From an uncultured Neptuniibacter sp. (GTDB lineage Bacteria > Pseudomonadota > Gammaproteobacteria > Pseudomonadales > Balneatricaceae): a stretch of 64,000 bases of DNA. The stretch is taken from contig NZ_CANMIR010000003.1 of the NCBI RefSeq assembly GCF_947498015.1, positions 1-64,000 on the forward strand, written 5' to 3'. Shown here piece after piece: positions 47,561 to 58,083 of the stretch (positions are counted from its first letter, which is position 1; every line of letters begins with the position of its first letter). Made by a program: the position numbers and the translations under genes. Below the pieces are notes generated by a model, which worked only from the letters and a program-made list of their open reading frames with translations, did no database searches and was not told the DNA's origin.

Positions 47561-48994
47561 GTGAGCCAAGATCAAGTATTTTCAGACTGGAAAGAGCGCG
47601 AAGCCCTAGCTGAAGCTATGGTACCACTGGTAGGCGGTTTGTACCGCGATCAGAACATCGAATCATCTGTATTCGGTCGCCTGATCATCAAACGTTCTGT
47701 TATCGACATTCTTAAAGCACACCGTTTTGTGCGTCAGGTTGAAGAGCAGGAGTTGACTGTTGTTGATACCTACCCTGTACTGGAAGCAGTTAAAAACCTG
47801 AATGTGCGTAATGCGCACATTGATGCAGGTAAACTGGCAGTTAAGTATCGTGAACAGGGCAATGGCCAGGATCTTGAATCCTTCCTGAAAGCAGAACTTT
47901 CTGATGCAATCGGTACTGAAGAACGTGAACCTACAGATGTGGTTTTGTACGGTTTTGGTCGCATTGGTCGTCTGCTAGCTCGACTTCTGATTGAGCGTAC
48001 AGGCGGCGGTCAGGCGCTGCGTCTGCGTGCGATTGTTGTACGTAAAGGTGCAGCAGCTAAAGATCTTGAAAAGCGTGCGAGCTTGCTACGTCGTGACTCA
48101 GTACACGGTTCCTTTAAAGGAACGATCACAGTAGATGAAGAGAACAATACCATTACTGCTAACGGTAATGTTATTCAGGTCATTTTTGCGAACTCACCAG
48201 ATGAGATCGATTACACCGCTTATGGCATCAACAATGCGATGGTGATCGACAATACAGGTAAGTGGCGCGATAAAGAGGGCTTGTCTCTGCACTTGGAGGC
48301 TAAAGGTGCGAGCAAAGCAGTACTGACTGCACCGGGTAAAGGCGTTAAGAACATCGTAATGGGTGTTAATGATGCTGATATCACGCCGGAAGATACCATT
48401 CTTTCTGCTGCTTCTTGTACTACCAATGCAATCACGCCGGTTCTTAAAGCTGTATACGATAAATTTGGTATCGAGAATGGTCATGTAGAAACGGTACATG
48501 CGTACACGAATGACCAGAACCTGATCGATAACTATCACAAGGGTGATCGTCGCGGTCGTGCAGCTGGTCTGAACATGGTTATCACCGAGACGGGTGCGGC
48601 TAAAGCAGTGTCTAAAGCACTTCCTGCAATGGAAGGAAAGCTGACTGGCAATGCTATTCGTGTGCCTACACCAAATGTATCAATGGCGATTCTTAATCTG
48701 AACCTTGAATCAGAGGCTGAAAAAGATCAGTTGAATGCATACCTTCGCGAGGCTGCGCTTCACGGACCGATGCAGAAGCAGATCGATTACAGCAACTCAC
48801 CCGAAGCAGTATCGACTGACTTTGTAGGTTCTCGTGCAGCGGGTGTTGTTGATGCATTGGCGACAATTGCTGGTGGTAAGCGTTGCGTTCTTTATGTTTG
48901 GTACGATAACGAGTTTGGCTATAGCTGCCAGGTTATCCGTATGATGCAGAAGATGGCTCAGTGCACTTTGCCAGCTTTCCCTAAAGAGGGTTAA
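47561..48994 (+). CDS. Glyceraldehyde-3-phosphate dehydrogenase, long form
   Basis: A 477-residue GAPDH. The NAD(P)-binding GFGRIGRLLARLL begins near residue 132, so the protein carries an N-terminal extension of about 125 helical residues not found in the standard 330-residue enzyme. The catalytic cysteine is in SAASCTTNAITPV, and the C-terminus has WYDNEFGYSCQV. This extended class occurs next to mfd and nqr in pseudomonads. It interconverts glyceraldehyde-3-phosphate and 1,3-bisphosphoglycerate. The start is GTG at 47561, six bases after GGAG. Cofactor preference cannot be read reliably. Confidence 0.9.
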   Translation: MSQDQVFSDWKEREALAEAMVPLVGGLYRDQNIESSVFGRLIIKRSVIDILKAHRFVRQVEEQELTVVDTYPVLEAVKNLNVRNAHIDAGKLAVKYREQGNGQDLESFLKAELSDAIGTEEREPTDVVLYGFGRIGRLLARLLIERTGGGQALRLRAIVVRKGAAAKDLEKRASLLRRDSVHGSFKGTITVDEENNTITANGNVIQVIFANSPDEIDYTAYGINNAMVIDNTGKWRDKEGLSLHLEAKGASKAVLTAPGKGVKNIVMGVNDADITPEDTILSAASCTTNAITPVLKAVYDKFGIENGHVETVHAYTNDQNLIDNYHKGDRRGRAAGLNMVITETGAAKAVSKALPAMEGKLTGNAIRVPTPNVSMAILNLNLESEAEKDQLNAYLREAALHGPMQKQIDYSNSPEAVSTDFVGSRAAGVVDALATIAGGKRCVLYVWYDNEFGYSCQVIRMMQKMAQCTLPAFPKEG

Positions 48995-49011
48995 GCTTTA
49001 CCACTGCTGTT

Positions 49012-49039
49012 CAAAAAGCCACCAATGTGTGGCTTTTTG
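49012..49039 (+). terminator. Intrinsic terminator after the GAPDH gene
   Basis: CAAAAAGCCAC - CAATGT - GTGGCTTTTTG is a perfect 11-bp stem with a U-run, about 18 bp after the stop. Beyond it, ATAGAT/ATCTAT (49078-49094) is a further small dyad in the 319-bp spacer before nqrA. Confidence 0.93.
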
Positions 49040-49199
49040 TTTATCAAATGCTCTATATGCCAATTAGTAATATGTATATAGATAATGAATCTATCCATAA
49101 GTACCTACTTTAGTTCGGGGAAGGCACTGATATGCAAGGGTGTTTGTAGAAAAAGGTTGTAACGCTCAGGTATACTTAATCGGATTTTTGGGTGGGGTA

Positions 49200-49280
49200 A
49201 TTCTATTTCCGTAATAACTATAACGGCATCACATCTGTTCGGGGACAGGTCAGAAGTGATACGGAAATCGGAAATGGAAT
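49200..49280 (+). ncRNA. Structured leader upstream of nqrA with two alternative stems
   Basis: The left arm ATTTCCG (49205-49211) can pair with either copy of a tandem direct repeat CGGAAAT at 49262-49268 and 49269-49275. Stem A is ATTTCCGTA/TACGGAAAT (9 perfect pairs). Stem B extends outward as ATTCTATTTCCG/CGGAAATGGAAT (12 pairs, one G-U). Inside lie ATCAC/GTGAT (49228-49232/49256-49260) and a hairpin ATCTGT/ACAGGT (49333-free loop TCGGGG at 49239-49244). It ends 33 nt before the nqrA ATG. The fold is read directly; a regulatory role is inferred. Confidence 0.6.
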
Positions 49281-49295
49281 CCTGAAAGAGTTTAA

Positions 49296-50651
<1,356 letters not shown>

Positions 50652-50653
50652 TC

Positions 50654-51862
50654 ATGAGTTTGAGAAATATTCTAGATAAGATGGAGCCGCACTTTCATAA
50701 GGGCGGCAAGTACGAAAACTGGTACGCGCTGTATGAAGCGGCTGATACCATTTTCTACACTCCGGGCCATGTGACTAAAACAGCAGCACACGTACGCGAC
50801 GCAGTTGATCTGAAGCGTATGATGATTCTGGTGTGGATGTGTACCTTTCCGGCTATTTTCTTCGGTATGTGGAATGTGGGCTTGCAGGCTAATACTGCAA
50901 TGGCTCAGATGGGCATTACTGAACCATCCACCTGGCAGGGCGCTATTGCTGGTGCATTAACCAGTTTTAACCCTGATAGTTTGTGGGACAACATTATTCA
51001 TGGTGCTGCGTACTGGCTACCAATCTACATCGTAACCTTCGTTGTAGGTGGTTTCTGGGAAGTGCTGTTCGCCATGAAACGTGGCCATGAAGTTAACGAA
51101 GGCTTCTTCGTAACCTCCATTCTGTTCGCGCTGATTCTACCGCCATCTATCCCTTTGTGGCAGGTGGCACTGGGTATCAGTTTTGGCGTGGTTATCGGTA
51201 AAGAGGTTTTTGGTGGTACAGGTAAAAACTTCCTTAACCCGGCTCTGACTGGCCGTGCATTCCTGTTCTTTGCGTATCCTGCGCAGATGTCAGGTGATGC
51301 AATCTGGACAGCGGTTGATGGCTTCTCCGGTGCAACGCCTCTGAGTCTTGCAGCTGCAGGTGGTGTAGACGCTATCCTGGCGCAGAACATCACTTGGTTT
51401 GATGCCTTTATCGGTAACATTCAGGGTTCTGTGGGTGAAGTATCAACATTGGCAATTGCTGCTGGTGGCCTGGTGCTACTGATTGCCAAGGTGGCTGCAT
51501 GGCGAATTGTCGCTGGTGTCTTCCTCGGCATGGTTGCGACCTCGACACTGTTTAATATGATTGGCTCCGATACCAACCCTATGTTTGACCTGCCGTTCTA
51601 CTGGCATCTGGTATTGGGTGGTTTTGCCTTTGGTATGTTCTTCATGGCAACAGATCCTGTATCTGCATCCATGACGAATAAAGGTAAGTTGTACTTCGGT
51701 GCGCTGATCGGTGTGATGGTGGTTCTGATTCGTGTGGTTAACCCAGCATTCCCTGAGGGTATGATGCTGGCGATCCTGTTCGCGAACCTGTTCGCACCAC
51801 TGATTGATAACTTTGTCGTTCAGGCAAACATTAAACGGAGGAAGGCGCGCGATGTCAGCTAA
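50654..51862 (+). CDS. nqrB: Na+-translocating NADH:quinone reductase subunit B
   Basis: A 402-residue membrane subunit with about ten hydrophobic segments. The covalent FMN attachment site is DGFSGAT, placing the acceptor at Thr228. It also holds riboflavin in the family. It starts 2 bp after nqrA. Its last 11 bp overlap the beginning of nqrC, and the nqrC ribosome site lies inside nqrB. Confidence 0.97.
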   Translation: MSLRNILDKMEPHFHKGGKYENWYALYEAADTIFYTPGHVTKTAAHVRDAVDLKRMMILVWMCTFPAIFFGMWNVGLQANTAMAQMGITEPSTWQGAIAGALTSFNPDSLWDNIIHGAAYWLPIYIVTFVVGGFWEVLFAMKRGHEVNEGFFVTSILFALILPPSIPLWQVALGISFGVVIGKEVFGGTGKNFLNPALTGRAFLFFAYPAQMSGDAIWTAVDGFSGATPLSLAAAGGVDAILAQNITWFDAFIGNIQGSVGEVSTLAIAAGGLVLLIAKVAAWRIVAGVFLGMVATSTLFNMIGSDTNPMFDLPFYWHLVLGGFAFGMFFMATDPVSASMTNKGKLYFGALIGVMVVLIRVVNPAFPEGMMLAILFANLFAPLIDNFVVQANIKRRKARDVS

Positions 51863-52628
51863 TAATGACACTATCGGTAAGACGATTACCGTTACTGTTC
51901 TGCTTTGTGTTGTCTGTTCGGTAATCGTATCTGCGGCTGCAGTTCTGCTGAAGCCAAAACAGATTGCTAACAAAGATCAGGACCGTAAAAGTAATATCCT
52001 TGCGGCTGCGGGTATCAATGACCCAAGCAAATCAGTAGATGAACTGTTCGCTCAGATCACGACTAAGTACGTTGATCTGGAAACCGGCAAATTCACTACT
52101 GATGTTCCAGCTAAATATGACGCTAAGAAAGCAGCTAAAGACCCACAGTTGGGTAAGGCGCTGTCAAAAGATGCAGATATTGCTTCTATCAAGTATCAGG
52201 CAAAAGTAATGCCGGTATACATGATAGAGAACAATGGCCAGATCGAAAAACTGATCCTGCCAGTTCATGGCTATGGTCTGTGGTCTACGCTGTATGGCTT
52301 TCTGGCGCTTGAGGGCGACCTGAACACCGTTGTTGGTTTTGGTTTCTATTCACATGCTGAGACTCCGGGTCTGGGTGGTGAGGTTGATAACCCTAACTGG
52401 AAAGCGCTGTGGCCAGGTAAAGAGGTATATCCTCAGGGCTCTATGGAGCCAGCTCTGGGACTGATCAAAGGCACTGTTGACTCTTCGAACCCTAAAGCTA
52501 AGCATCAGATTGATGGTTTGGCGGGTGCGACGTTAACGGCTAATGGTGTAACCAACCTCGTTCATTTCTGGATGGGGTCCAATGGTTATGCACCATTCCT
52601 GTCCAATCTGAAAGCGGGAGGGGCGTAA
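51852..52628 (+). CDS. nqrC: Na+-translocating NADH:quinone reductase subunit C
   Basis: A 258-residue subunit. One N-terminal membrane helix (about residues 10-32) is followed by a periplasmic FMN domain. The flavinylation motif is DGLAGAT, with Thr227 as acceptor; the residue before GAT is alanine where serine or threonine is more usual. The ATG at 51852 follows GGAGGAAGG and gives the family length. Confidence 0.97.
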   Translation: MSANNDTIGKTITVTVLLCVVCSVIVSAAAVLLKPKQIANKDQDRKSNILAAAGINDPSKSVDELFAQITTKYVDLETGKFTTDVPAKYDAKKAAKDPQLGKALSKDADIASIKYQAKVMPVYMIENNGQIEKLILPVHGYGLWSTLYGFLALEGDLNTVVGFGFYSHAETPGLGGEVDNPNWKALWPGKEVYPQGSMEPALGLIKGTVDSSNPKAKHQIDGLAGATLTANGVTNLVHFWMGSNGYAPFLSNLKAGGA

Positions 52629-52631
52629 GCG

Positions 52632-53291
52632 ATGTCACAAGCTAAAGAAGTACTGAGTAATCCAGTATTTAAGAACAACCCGATCGGTCTTCAGATCCTG
52701 GGTGTATGTTCTGCGCTGGCGGTTACATCAAATCTGAATACGGCGATGGTTATGACCATGGCGGTAATCGCGGTAACTGCTTTCTCTAACCTGTTTGTAT
52801 CGATCATTCGAAACCACATTCCGGGTAACGTACGTATCATCTGTCAGATGACTATCATTGCGTCACTGGTAATCGTGGTGGACCAGATCCTGAAAGCGTT
52901 TGCATACGATGTATCTAAGCAGCTTTCTGTATTCGTTGGTCTGATCATTACCAACTGTATCGTAATGGGTCGTGCTGAAGCCTTCGCCATGAAGAATCCT
53001 CCGGGAATCTCTTTCATGGACGGTATCGGTAACGGTCTGGGTTACGGTGTGGTCCTGATCTTCGTTGGTTTCCTGCGTGAGCTGTTTGGCGCGGGTAAAC
53101 TGTTCGGTTATGAAGTCCTGCCTCTGATTAATGATGGCGGTTGGTATATGGGTAACGGCCTTATGCTGTTGCCACCAAGCGCATTCTTCATTATCGGCAT
53201 GTTCATCTGGCTGGTGCGTACCTTCCACAAGGATCAGGTAGAAGCGCCAGACTTTGAGCTGGCTAAGAACACTAAGAAGGAGGCTGTGTAA
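52632..53291 (+). CDS. nqrD: Na+-translocating NADH:quinone reductase subunit D
   Basis: A 219-residue membrane subunit with six hydrophobic segments. It contains [13 protein letters not shown], whose cysteine in the conserved TNC motif helps hold the intramembrane iron centre shared with NqrE. Its stop overlaps the nqrE start (TAATG). Confidence 0.97.
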   Translation: MSQAKEVLSNPVFKNNPIGLQILGVCSALAVTSNLNTAMVMTMAVIAVTAFSNLFVSIIRNHIPGNVRIICQMTIIASLVIVVDQILKAFAYDVSKQLSVFVGLIITNCIVMGRAEAFAMKNPPGISFMDGIGNGLGYGVVLIFVGFLRELFGAGKLFGYEVLPLINDGGWYMGNGLMLLPPSAFFIIGMFIWLVRTFHKDQVEAPDFELAKNTKKEAV

Positions 53292-53899
53292 TGGAAGCGT
53301 ATATCAGCCTTGCCGTTAAGGCGATTTTCGTTGAAAACATGGCGCTGGCATTCTTCCTGGGCATGTGTACTTTCCTGGCTATTTCCAAGAAGGTTCAGAC
53401 ATCCCTGGGTTTGGGTATTGCCGTAGTCGTAGTACTGGCAATCACGACGCCAGTTAATAATCTGATCTATAACCTGCTGCTGCGTGAAGGCGCACTGGCG
53501 TGGGCTGGCTATCCTGAAGTGGATCTCAGCTTTCTGGGTTATATCTCTTACATCGGTGTAATCGCGGCGATGGTGCAGATCCTGGAGATGTTCCTGGATA
53601 AATATGTACCGGCGCTATATAACTCTCTGGGCGTGTTCCTACCATTGATCACAGTAAACTGTGCAATCATGGGGGCGGCACTGTTCATGGTTGAGCGTGA
53701 TTATAACTTTGGTGAATCCGTAGTTTACGGAGTGAGTGCAGGTATCGGTTGGGCGCTGGCGATTACAGCCCTGGCAGGTATCCGTGAAAAACTAAAATAC
53801 AGCGACGTGCCGGAAGGATTGCGTGGCCTGGGTATCACCTTCATTACTGTTGGTCTGATGTCCCTGGGCTTCATGTCTTTCTCTGGCGTATCGCTTTAA
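53291..53899 (+). CDS. nqrE: Na+-translocating NADH:quinone reductase subunit E
   Basis: A 202-residue membrane subunit, homologous to NqrD with inverted topology. The [12 protein letters not shown] motif supplies the second intramembrane iron-ligand cysteine. It is translationally coupled to nqrD. About 30 bp separate it from nqrF. Confidence 0.97.
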   Translation: MEAYISLAVKAIFVENMALAFFLGMCTFLAISKKVQTSLGLGIAVVVVLAITTPVNNLIYNLLLREGALAWAGYPEVDLSFLGYISYIGVIAAMVQILEMFLDKYVPALYNSLGVFLPLITVNCAIMGAALFMVERDYNFGESVVYGVSAGIGWALAITALAGIREKLKYSDVPEGLRGLGITFITVGLMSLGFMSFSGVSL

Positions 53900-53932
53900 T
53901 GCCAACATGGTCAACGAAGGAAGGATTAGCCA

Positions 53933-55159
53933 ATGAATGCTGAAATCGTTCTCGGCGTTGTCATGTTTACCGCTGTCGTACTTGTACTTGTAGCGGTAAT
54001 TCTGGCAGCCCGTTCAAAGCTGGTTAGCTCCGGCAATGTAACAATTAGTATTAACAACGACCCTGAGAAATCAGTGACCGTTCCTGCAGGTGGTAAGCTA
54101 CTTCAGACTCTTGCTGATCAGGGAATCTTCATCCCTTCAGCTTGTGGTGGTGGTGGTACCTGTGCGCAGTGTGCTTGTGAAGTTCATAGTGGTGGTGGCT
54201 CTATGTTGCCAACCGAGGAATCTCACTTCACTATGCGTCAAGCAAAAGAAGGCTGGCGTCTATCTTGTCAGGTTGCTGTTAAGCAGGACATGGAGATTGA
54301 GCTGGAAGAGGAGATCTTTGGTGTTAAGAAGTGGGAGTGTACTGTTGAATCTAACCCGAACGTGGCTACGTTCATCAAAGAGCTGACTTTGCGTCTGCCT
54401 GAAGGTGAAAACGTAGATTTCCGTGCAGGTGGTTATGTTCAGTTAGAATGTCCACCTCATGTCGTTAACTATAAAGACTTCGAAATCCAGGAAGAGTATC
54501 GCGGTGATTGGGATCAGTTCAATATGTGGAAATATGTTTCTACTGTTACTGAGCCGACCATCCGTGCATATTCCATGGCGAACTATCCGGAAGAGCGGGG
54601 TGTTGTGAAGTTTAATATTCGTATTGCTTCTCCGCCTCCAGGGACTGATTTTCCGCCAGGAATCATGTCTTCGTACGTGTTTAACCTGAAAGAAGGTGAC
54701 AAGATCACTGTTTATGGGCCATTTGGTGAGTTCTTCGCGACAGACACCGATAATGAAATGGTCTTTATCGGTGGTGGTGCTGGTATGGCACCAATGCGTT
54801 CTCATATCTTCGATCAGCTCAAGCGTTTGAATTCAACACGTAAGATCTCGTTCTGGTATGGTGCACGTTCTATGCGTGAGTCGTTCTATAACGAAGAATA
54901 CGACATGCTTGCAGCTGAGAATGAAAATTTTGACTGGCACCTAGCTTTGTCAGATCCGCAGCCGGAAGATAACTGGGATGGACTGACCGGCTTCATTCAC
55001 AATGTATTGTATGAAAATTATCTAAAGGACCATGAAGCGCCTGAAGATTGTGAATACTATATGTGTGGACCGCCAATGATGAACTCGGCTGTTATCCAGA
55101 TGCTTCTGGACCTGGGTGTTGAGCGTGAGAATATCTTCCTCGACGACTTTGGTGGCTGA
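53933..55159 (+). CDS. nqrF: Na+-translocating NADH:quinone reductase subunit F
   Basis: A 408-residue entry subunit. An N-terminal membrane helix is followed by a [2Fe-2S] ferredoxin domain with [10 protein letters not shown] and a second cysteine in RLSCQV, then an FAD domain ([11 protein letters not shown]) and an NADH domain ([18 protein letters not shown]). It takes hydride from NADH and passes single electrons into the complex. Confidence 0.97.
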   Translation: MNAEIVLGVVMFTAVVLVLVAVILAARSKLVSSGNVTISINNDPEKSVTVPAGGKLLQTLADQGIFIPSACGGGGTCAQCACEVHSGGGSMLPTEESHFTMRQAKEGWRLSCQVAVKQDMEIELEEEIFGVKKWECTVESNPNVATFIKELTLRLPEGENVDFRAGGYVQLECPPHVVNYKDFEIQEEYRGDWDQFNMWKYVSTVTEPTIRAYSMANYPEERGVVKFNIRIASPPPGTDFPPGIMSSYVFNLKEGDKITVYGPFGEFFATDTDNEMVFIGGGAGMAPMRSHIFDQLKRLNSTRKISFWYGARSMRESFYNEEYDMLAAENENFDWHLALSDPQPEDNWDGLTGFIHNVLYENYLKDHEAPEDCEYYMCGPPMMNSAVIQMLLDLGVERENIFLDDFGG

Positions 55160-55165
55160 TAGCTG

Positions 55166-56206
55166 ATGTTTGTCTATATCAGACAAAAACCCAAATGGCC
55201 GGCAGCGTTGCTGTCGGCCATTTTGTTTTTATGTATTACCCTTCTTCAGGGTTGCGGCGAGAAAGAACCGCAACTGCATACCCATAGCGGTATGACCATG
55301 GGAACTACCTTTACCGTCAAATGGTTTTCCCGTGATTCCAATCATGCAGCAGTAAGTACACGTATCAATAGGTTGCTGGCTGATGTTAATCAGTCAATGT
55401 CTACCTATATTCCTGATTCAGAGCTGTCACGTTTTAATCGACTACCCGCAAACCAGAAAGCGGAAGTATCGCCAGCGCTTTCCTTTGTCGTAGGTCTTGG
55501 TCTTAATATCAGTGAGCGCACGTCCGGTGCCTTTGATATAACGGTTGGTCCTTTGGTCAACCTCTGGGGGTTTGGGCCAGATGGTCGTGTAGTAAAAGCA
55601 CCGTCAGAGCAGGAGATTGAGGCTGTGCGTCACAGGATTGGTTATCAATCTATCCAACTAAATAATAACCTGCTATCAAAAAACGTGAATAGCTATGTGG
55701 ATCTGTCAGCTATCGCAAAAGGGTATGGGGTGGACGTGATTGCTGAGTTTCTTGAAAAGAGTGGTATTGATAGTTACCTGGTGGAGATTGGTGGTGAACT
55801 CAGGGCTAAAGGTTTAAAGCCTGATGGGCAGAATTGGCGCATCGCTATAGAGTCTCCTGTTAGTGGTCCTGGCCGGGAGATCCAAAAGATTATAGCGGTT
55901 AAAGATGTGGGTATTGCTACATCAGGTGATTATCGAAACTACTTTGAAGAGAATGGTGTGCGTTTTTCGCATACAATAGACCCTAATACGGCGCGGCCGA
56001 TAACACATCGATTGGCGTCGGTCACTGTTCTGGCAGAAACCTGCGCAGAGGCTGATGCACTGGCGACCGCAATGATGGTTATGGGCGCTGATAAAGCAAG
56101 AGTATTTGCTGAGACTGAAGCAATTGAGGCATTATTTCTTGTTAAGAGTGACAAGGGTTTTGAAGAATTTATGACGTCAGGTTTCAAGCAATACCTGGTG
56201 AACTGA
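55166..56206 (+). CDS. apbE: FAD:protein FMN transferase ApbE
   Basis: A 346-residue lipoprotein with a lipobox (LLQGC) near residue 30. It shows the ApbE domain motifs GTTFTVKW, SERTSGAFDITVGPLVNLWGFG and VEIGGELRAKG. ApbE attaches FMN to the threonines of NqrB and NqrC in the periplasm using FAD and magnesium. It starts 6 bp after nqrF, so maturation factor and substrates are made together. Confidence 0.95.
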   Translation: MFVYIRQKPKWPAALLSAILFLCITLLQGCGEKEPQLHTHSGMTMGTTFTVKWFSRDSNHAAVSTRINRLLADVNQSMSTYIPDSELSRFNRLPANQKAEVSPALSFVVGLGLNISERTSGAFDITVGPLVNLWGFGPDGRVVKAPSEQEIEAVRHRIGYQSIQLNNNLLSKNVNSYVDLSAIAKGYGVDVIAEFLEKSGIDSYLVEIGGELRAKGLKPDGQNWRIAIESPVSGPGREIQKIIAVKDVGIATSGDYRNYFEENGVRFSHTIDPNTARPITHRLASVTVLAETCAEADALATAMMVMGADKARVFAETEAIEALFLVKSDKGFEEFMTSGFKQYLVN

Positions 56207-56215
56207 GGATATATC

Positions 56216-56455
56216 ATGGCTACGATGTTTTTTGCATTTATTTTCTTGCTGATTGTTGTTGTGGCAATGTCAGTTGGTGTCATTATGGGTAGGAAGCCAA
56301 TCTCTGGTTCCTGCGGCGGTCTCGCTAACGTTGGTATTGAAGGTAAATGTAGTATCTGCGGGGATGATCCCCAAAAATGCGATGAAGAGCAGGAGCGCCA
56401 GCATGCTGAGAAAAATAAAACTCAGCTTGCATACGAAGTAAAAAAGACCAAATAG
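56216..56455 (+). CDS. nqrM: NqrM, Nqr maturation protein
   Basis: A 79-residue protein with one N-terminal membrane helix and four cysteines (GSCGGL...GKCSICGDDPQKC). In Vibrio, NqrM is required for assembly of active Nqr, apparently by delivering iron to the NqrD/NqrE site. It ends the operon, 9 bp after apbE. No clear terminator follows before sthA. Confidence 0.93.
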   Translation: MATMFFAFIFLLIVVVAMSVGVIMGRKPISGSCGGLANVGIEGKCSICGDDPQKCDEEQERQHAEKNKTQLAYEVKKTK

Positions 56456-56581
56456 CATAACCTGTTTGAGCTCACATAAGAGTTCTAACTCCTTAAGTCT
56501 AAAGAATAATTGAGCGTTTTTTGCAACTGCGTAAGCTGGAGTAAGCGCGAATAATAATATGATAATGTATAGGGGAAAGTG

Positions 56582-57982
56582 ATGGCGGTATATGACTATG
56601 ATGTCATTGTGATCGGTTCTGGTCCAGCTGGTGAAGGTGCGGCGATGAATGCAGCCAAAAAAGGCCGCAAAGTAGCCGTAATTGAAGAGCAGGAGTCAGT
56701 GGGTGGTAACTGTACCCACAAAGGGACAATCCCTTCTAAAGCGTTACGTCATTCTGTAAAGCAGATTATCGAATTCAACACCAATCCGATGTTTAGGGAT
56801 ATTGGTGAGCCCCGCTGGTTTTCTTTTCCTAAGGTTCTTAAGCGTGCTGAAAAGGTAATCTCTAGTCAGGTGGTGTTGCGTACCAATTTTTACGCCCGCA
56901 ACCGTATTGATGTCTTCTTTGGTTCTGCTGAATTTGAAGATAAAAATACAGTTCTGGTTAAAGGGACTGTTACAGGCGACGAAACTCTGAAAGCTAAGAA
57001 TATCGTCATCGCTACAGGTTCGCGTCCCTATACTCCAGCTGATATAGATTTTACTCACCCGCGTATCTATAACTCCGATACCATCCTAAAACTGAGCCAT
57101 ACACCACGTACACTGATTATCTACGGTGCGGGTGTCATTGGTTCTGAATATGCGTCTATTTTCAGTGGCCTAGGTGTAAAGGTTGATCTTATTGATAATC
57201 AGAGCCGCTTGCTTTCATTCTTGGATGCAGAGATCTCTGATGCGCTCAGTTATCACTTGCGGAACAACGCTGTGAAGATTCGTCATAATGAGACATATGA
57301 AAGTGTTGTTGCAGATGATCGTGGTGTCATTATGACAACCCAATCTGGCAAGAAAGTTCGGGCTGATGCATTTCTATGGTGTAACGGAAGAACCGGTAAT
57401 ACGGATACACTTAAGTTGGAAAATATTGACCTAGAGGCGAATGGTCGAGGTCAGCTTGAGGTTGATGAACATTACCGTACCTCCTGTGATGGGATCTATG
57501 CGGCAGGAGATGTTGTGGGTTGGCCAAGCTTAGCGTCCGCTGCCCTTGATCAGGGTCGTGCAGCGGCAGCGGATATGCTCTCTGCAGAGGATTTCCGTTA
57601 TATCAATGAAGTGCCTACAGGTATCTACACGATTCCGGAGATCAGCTCAGTCGGTAAAACTGAAGAGGAGCTAACGCAAGAATGTGTTCCTTATGAAGTG
57701 GGTCAGGCTTTCTTTAAGGATACTGCACGTGCTCAGATATATGGGCAGCCGGTAGGTATGTTAAAGCTCCTATTTCATCGTGAAACGTTGGAGATTCTTG
57801 GGATTCACTGCTTCGGTGAGCACGCATCTGAGATTGTGCATATCGGTCAGGCGATTATGGCTCAAGAGGGTGAGGCAAATACATTGAAGTACTTCATCAA
57901 TACCACCTTCAACTATCCTACAATGGCTGAAGCATATCGTGTTGCCGCTATTGCTGGGTTAAATCGTATCGCAAACCTCTAG
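56582..57982 (+). CDS. sthA: Soluble pyridine nucleotide transhydrogenase
   Basis: A 466-residue FAD protein of the disulfide-reductase family. The FAD motif is [19 protein letters not shown]. The [17 protein letters not shown] segment has only one of the two redox cysteines, which marks SthA rather than dihydrolipoamide dehydrogenase. The NAD(P) motif is [19 protein letters not shown]. It moves reducing equivalents between NADPH and NAD+. The ATG at 56582 follows AGGGGA; a GTG just before is an alternative. It is convergent with icd. Confidence 0.96.
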   Translation: MAVYDYDVIVIGSGPAGEGAAMNAAKKGRKVAVIEEQESVGGNCTHKGTIPSKALRHSVKQIIEFNTNPMFRDIGEPRWFSFPKVLKRAEKVISSQVVLRTNFYARNRIDVFFGSAEFEDKNTVLVKGTVTGDETLKAKNIVIATGSRPYTPADIDFTHPRIYNSDTILKLSHTPRTLIIYGAGVIGSEYASIFSGLGVKVDLIDNQSRLLSFLDAEISDALSYHLRNNAVKIRHNETYESVVADDRGVIMTTQSGKKVRADAFLWCNGRTGNTDTLKLENIDLEANGRGQLEVDEHYRTSCDGIYAAGDVVGWPSLASAALDQGRAAAADMLSAEDFRYINEVPTGIYTIPEISSVGKTEEELTQECVPYEVGQAFFKDTARAQIYGQPVGMLKLLFHRETLEILGIHCFGEHASEIVHIGQAIMAQEGEANTLKYFINTTFNYPTMAEAYRVAAIAGLNRIANL

Positions 57983-57992
57983 TATAAATTTA

Positions 57993-58020
57993 TATAAAGT
58001 GTGCAGGTGCACGCTTTATA
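57993..58020 (+). terminator. AT-rich hairpin after sthA
   Basis: TATAAAGTGTGC and GCACGCTTTATA pair over 12 bp (one G-U) around AGGT, 11 bp past the sthA stop. The U-tract is poor, so it may be a 3'-protecting stem in front of the stronger terminator. Confidence 0.45.
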
Positions 58021-58038
58021 TTGAGGTTTACTTGGGAC

Positions 58039-58071
58039 ACAAAAAAACCGGCTAGTGCCGGTTTTTTTTGT
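58039..58071. terminator. Bidirectional terminator between sthA and icd
   Basis: ACAAAAAAACCGGC - TAGT - GCCGGTTTTTTTTGT is a near-perfect stem with long A and U tracts between the convergent genes. Confidence 0.95.
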
Positions 58072-58083
58072 GTACTTCGCTTA

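Noticed and set aside
49200..49280. FMN riboswitch upstream of nqrA
   Set aside because: The conserved sequence elements of the FMN riboswitch are not present, and the element is too short.
51476..51973. 165-codon antisense frame across nqrB/nqrC
   Set aside because: It is histidine- and threonine-rich antisense sequence over well-conserved subunits, with no protein family signal.
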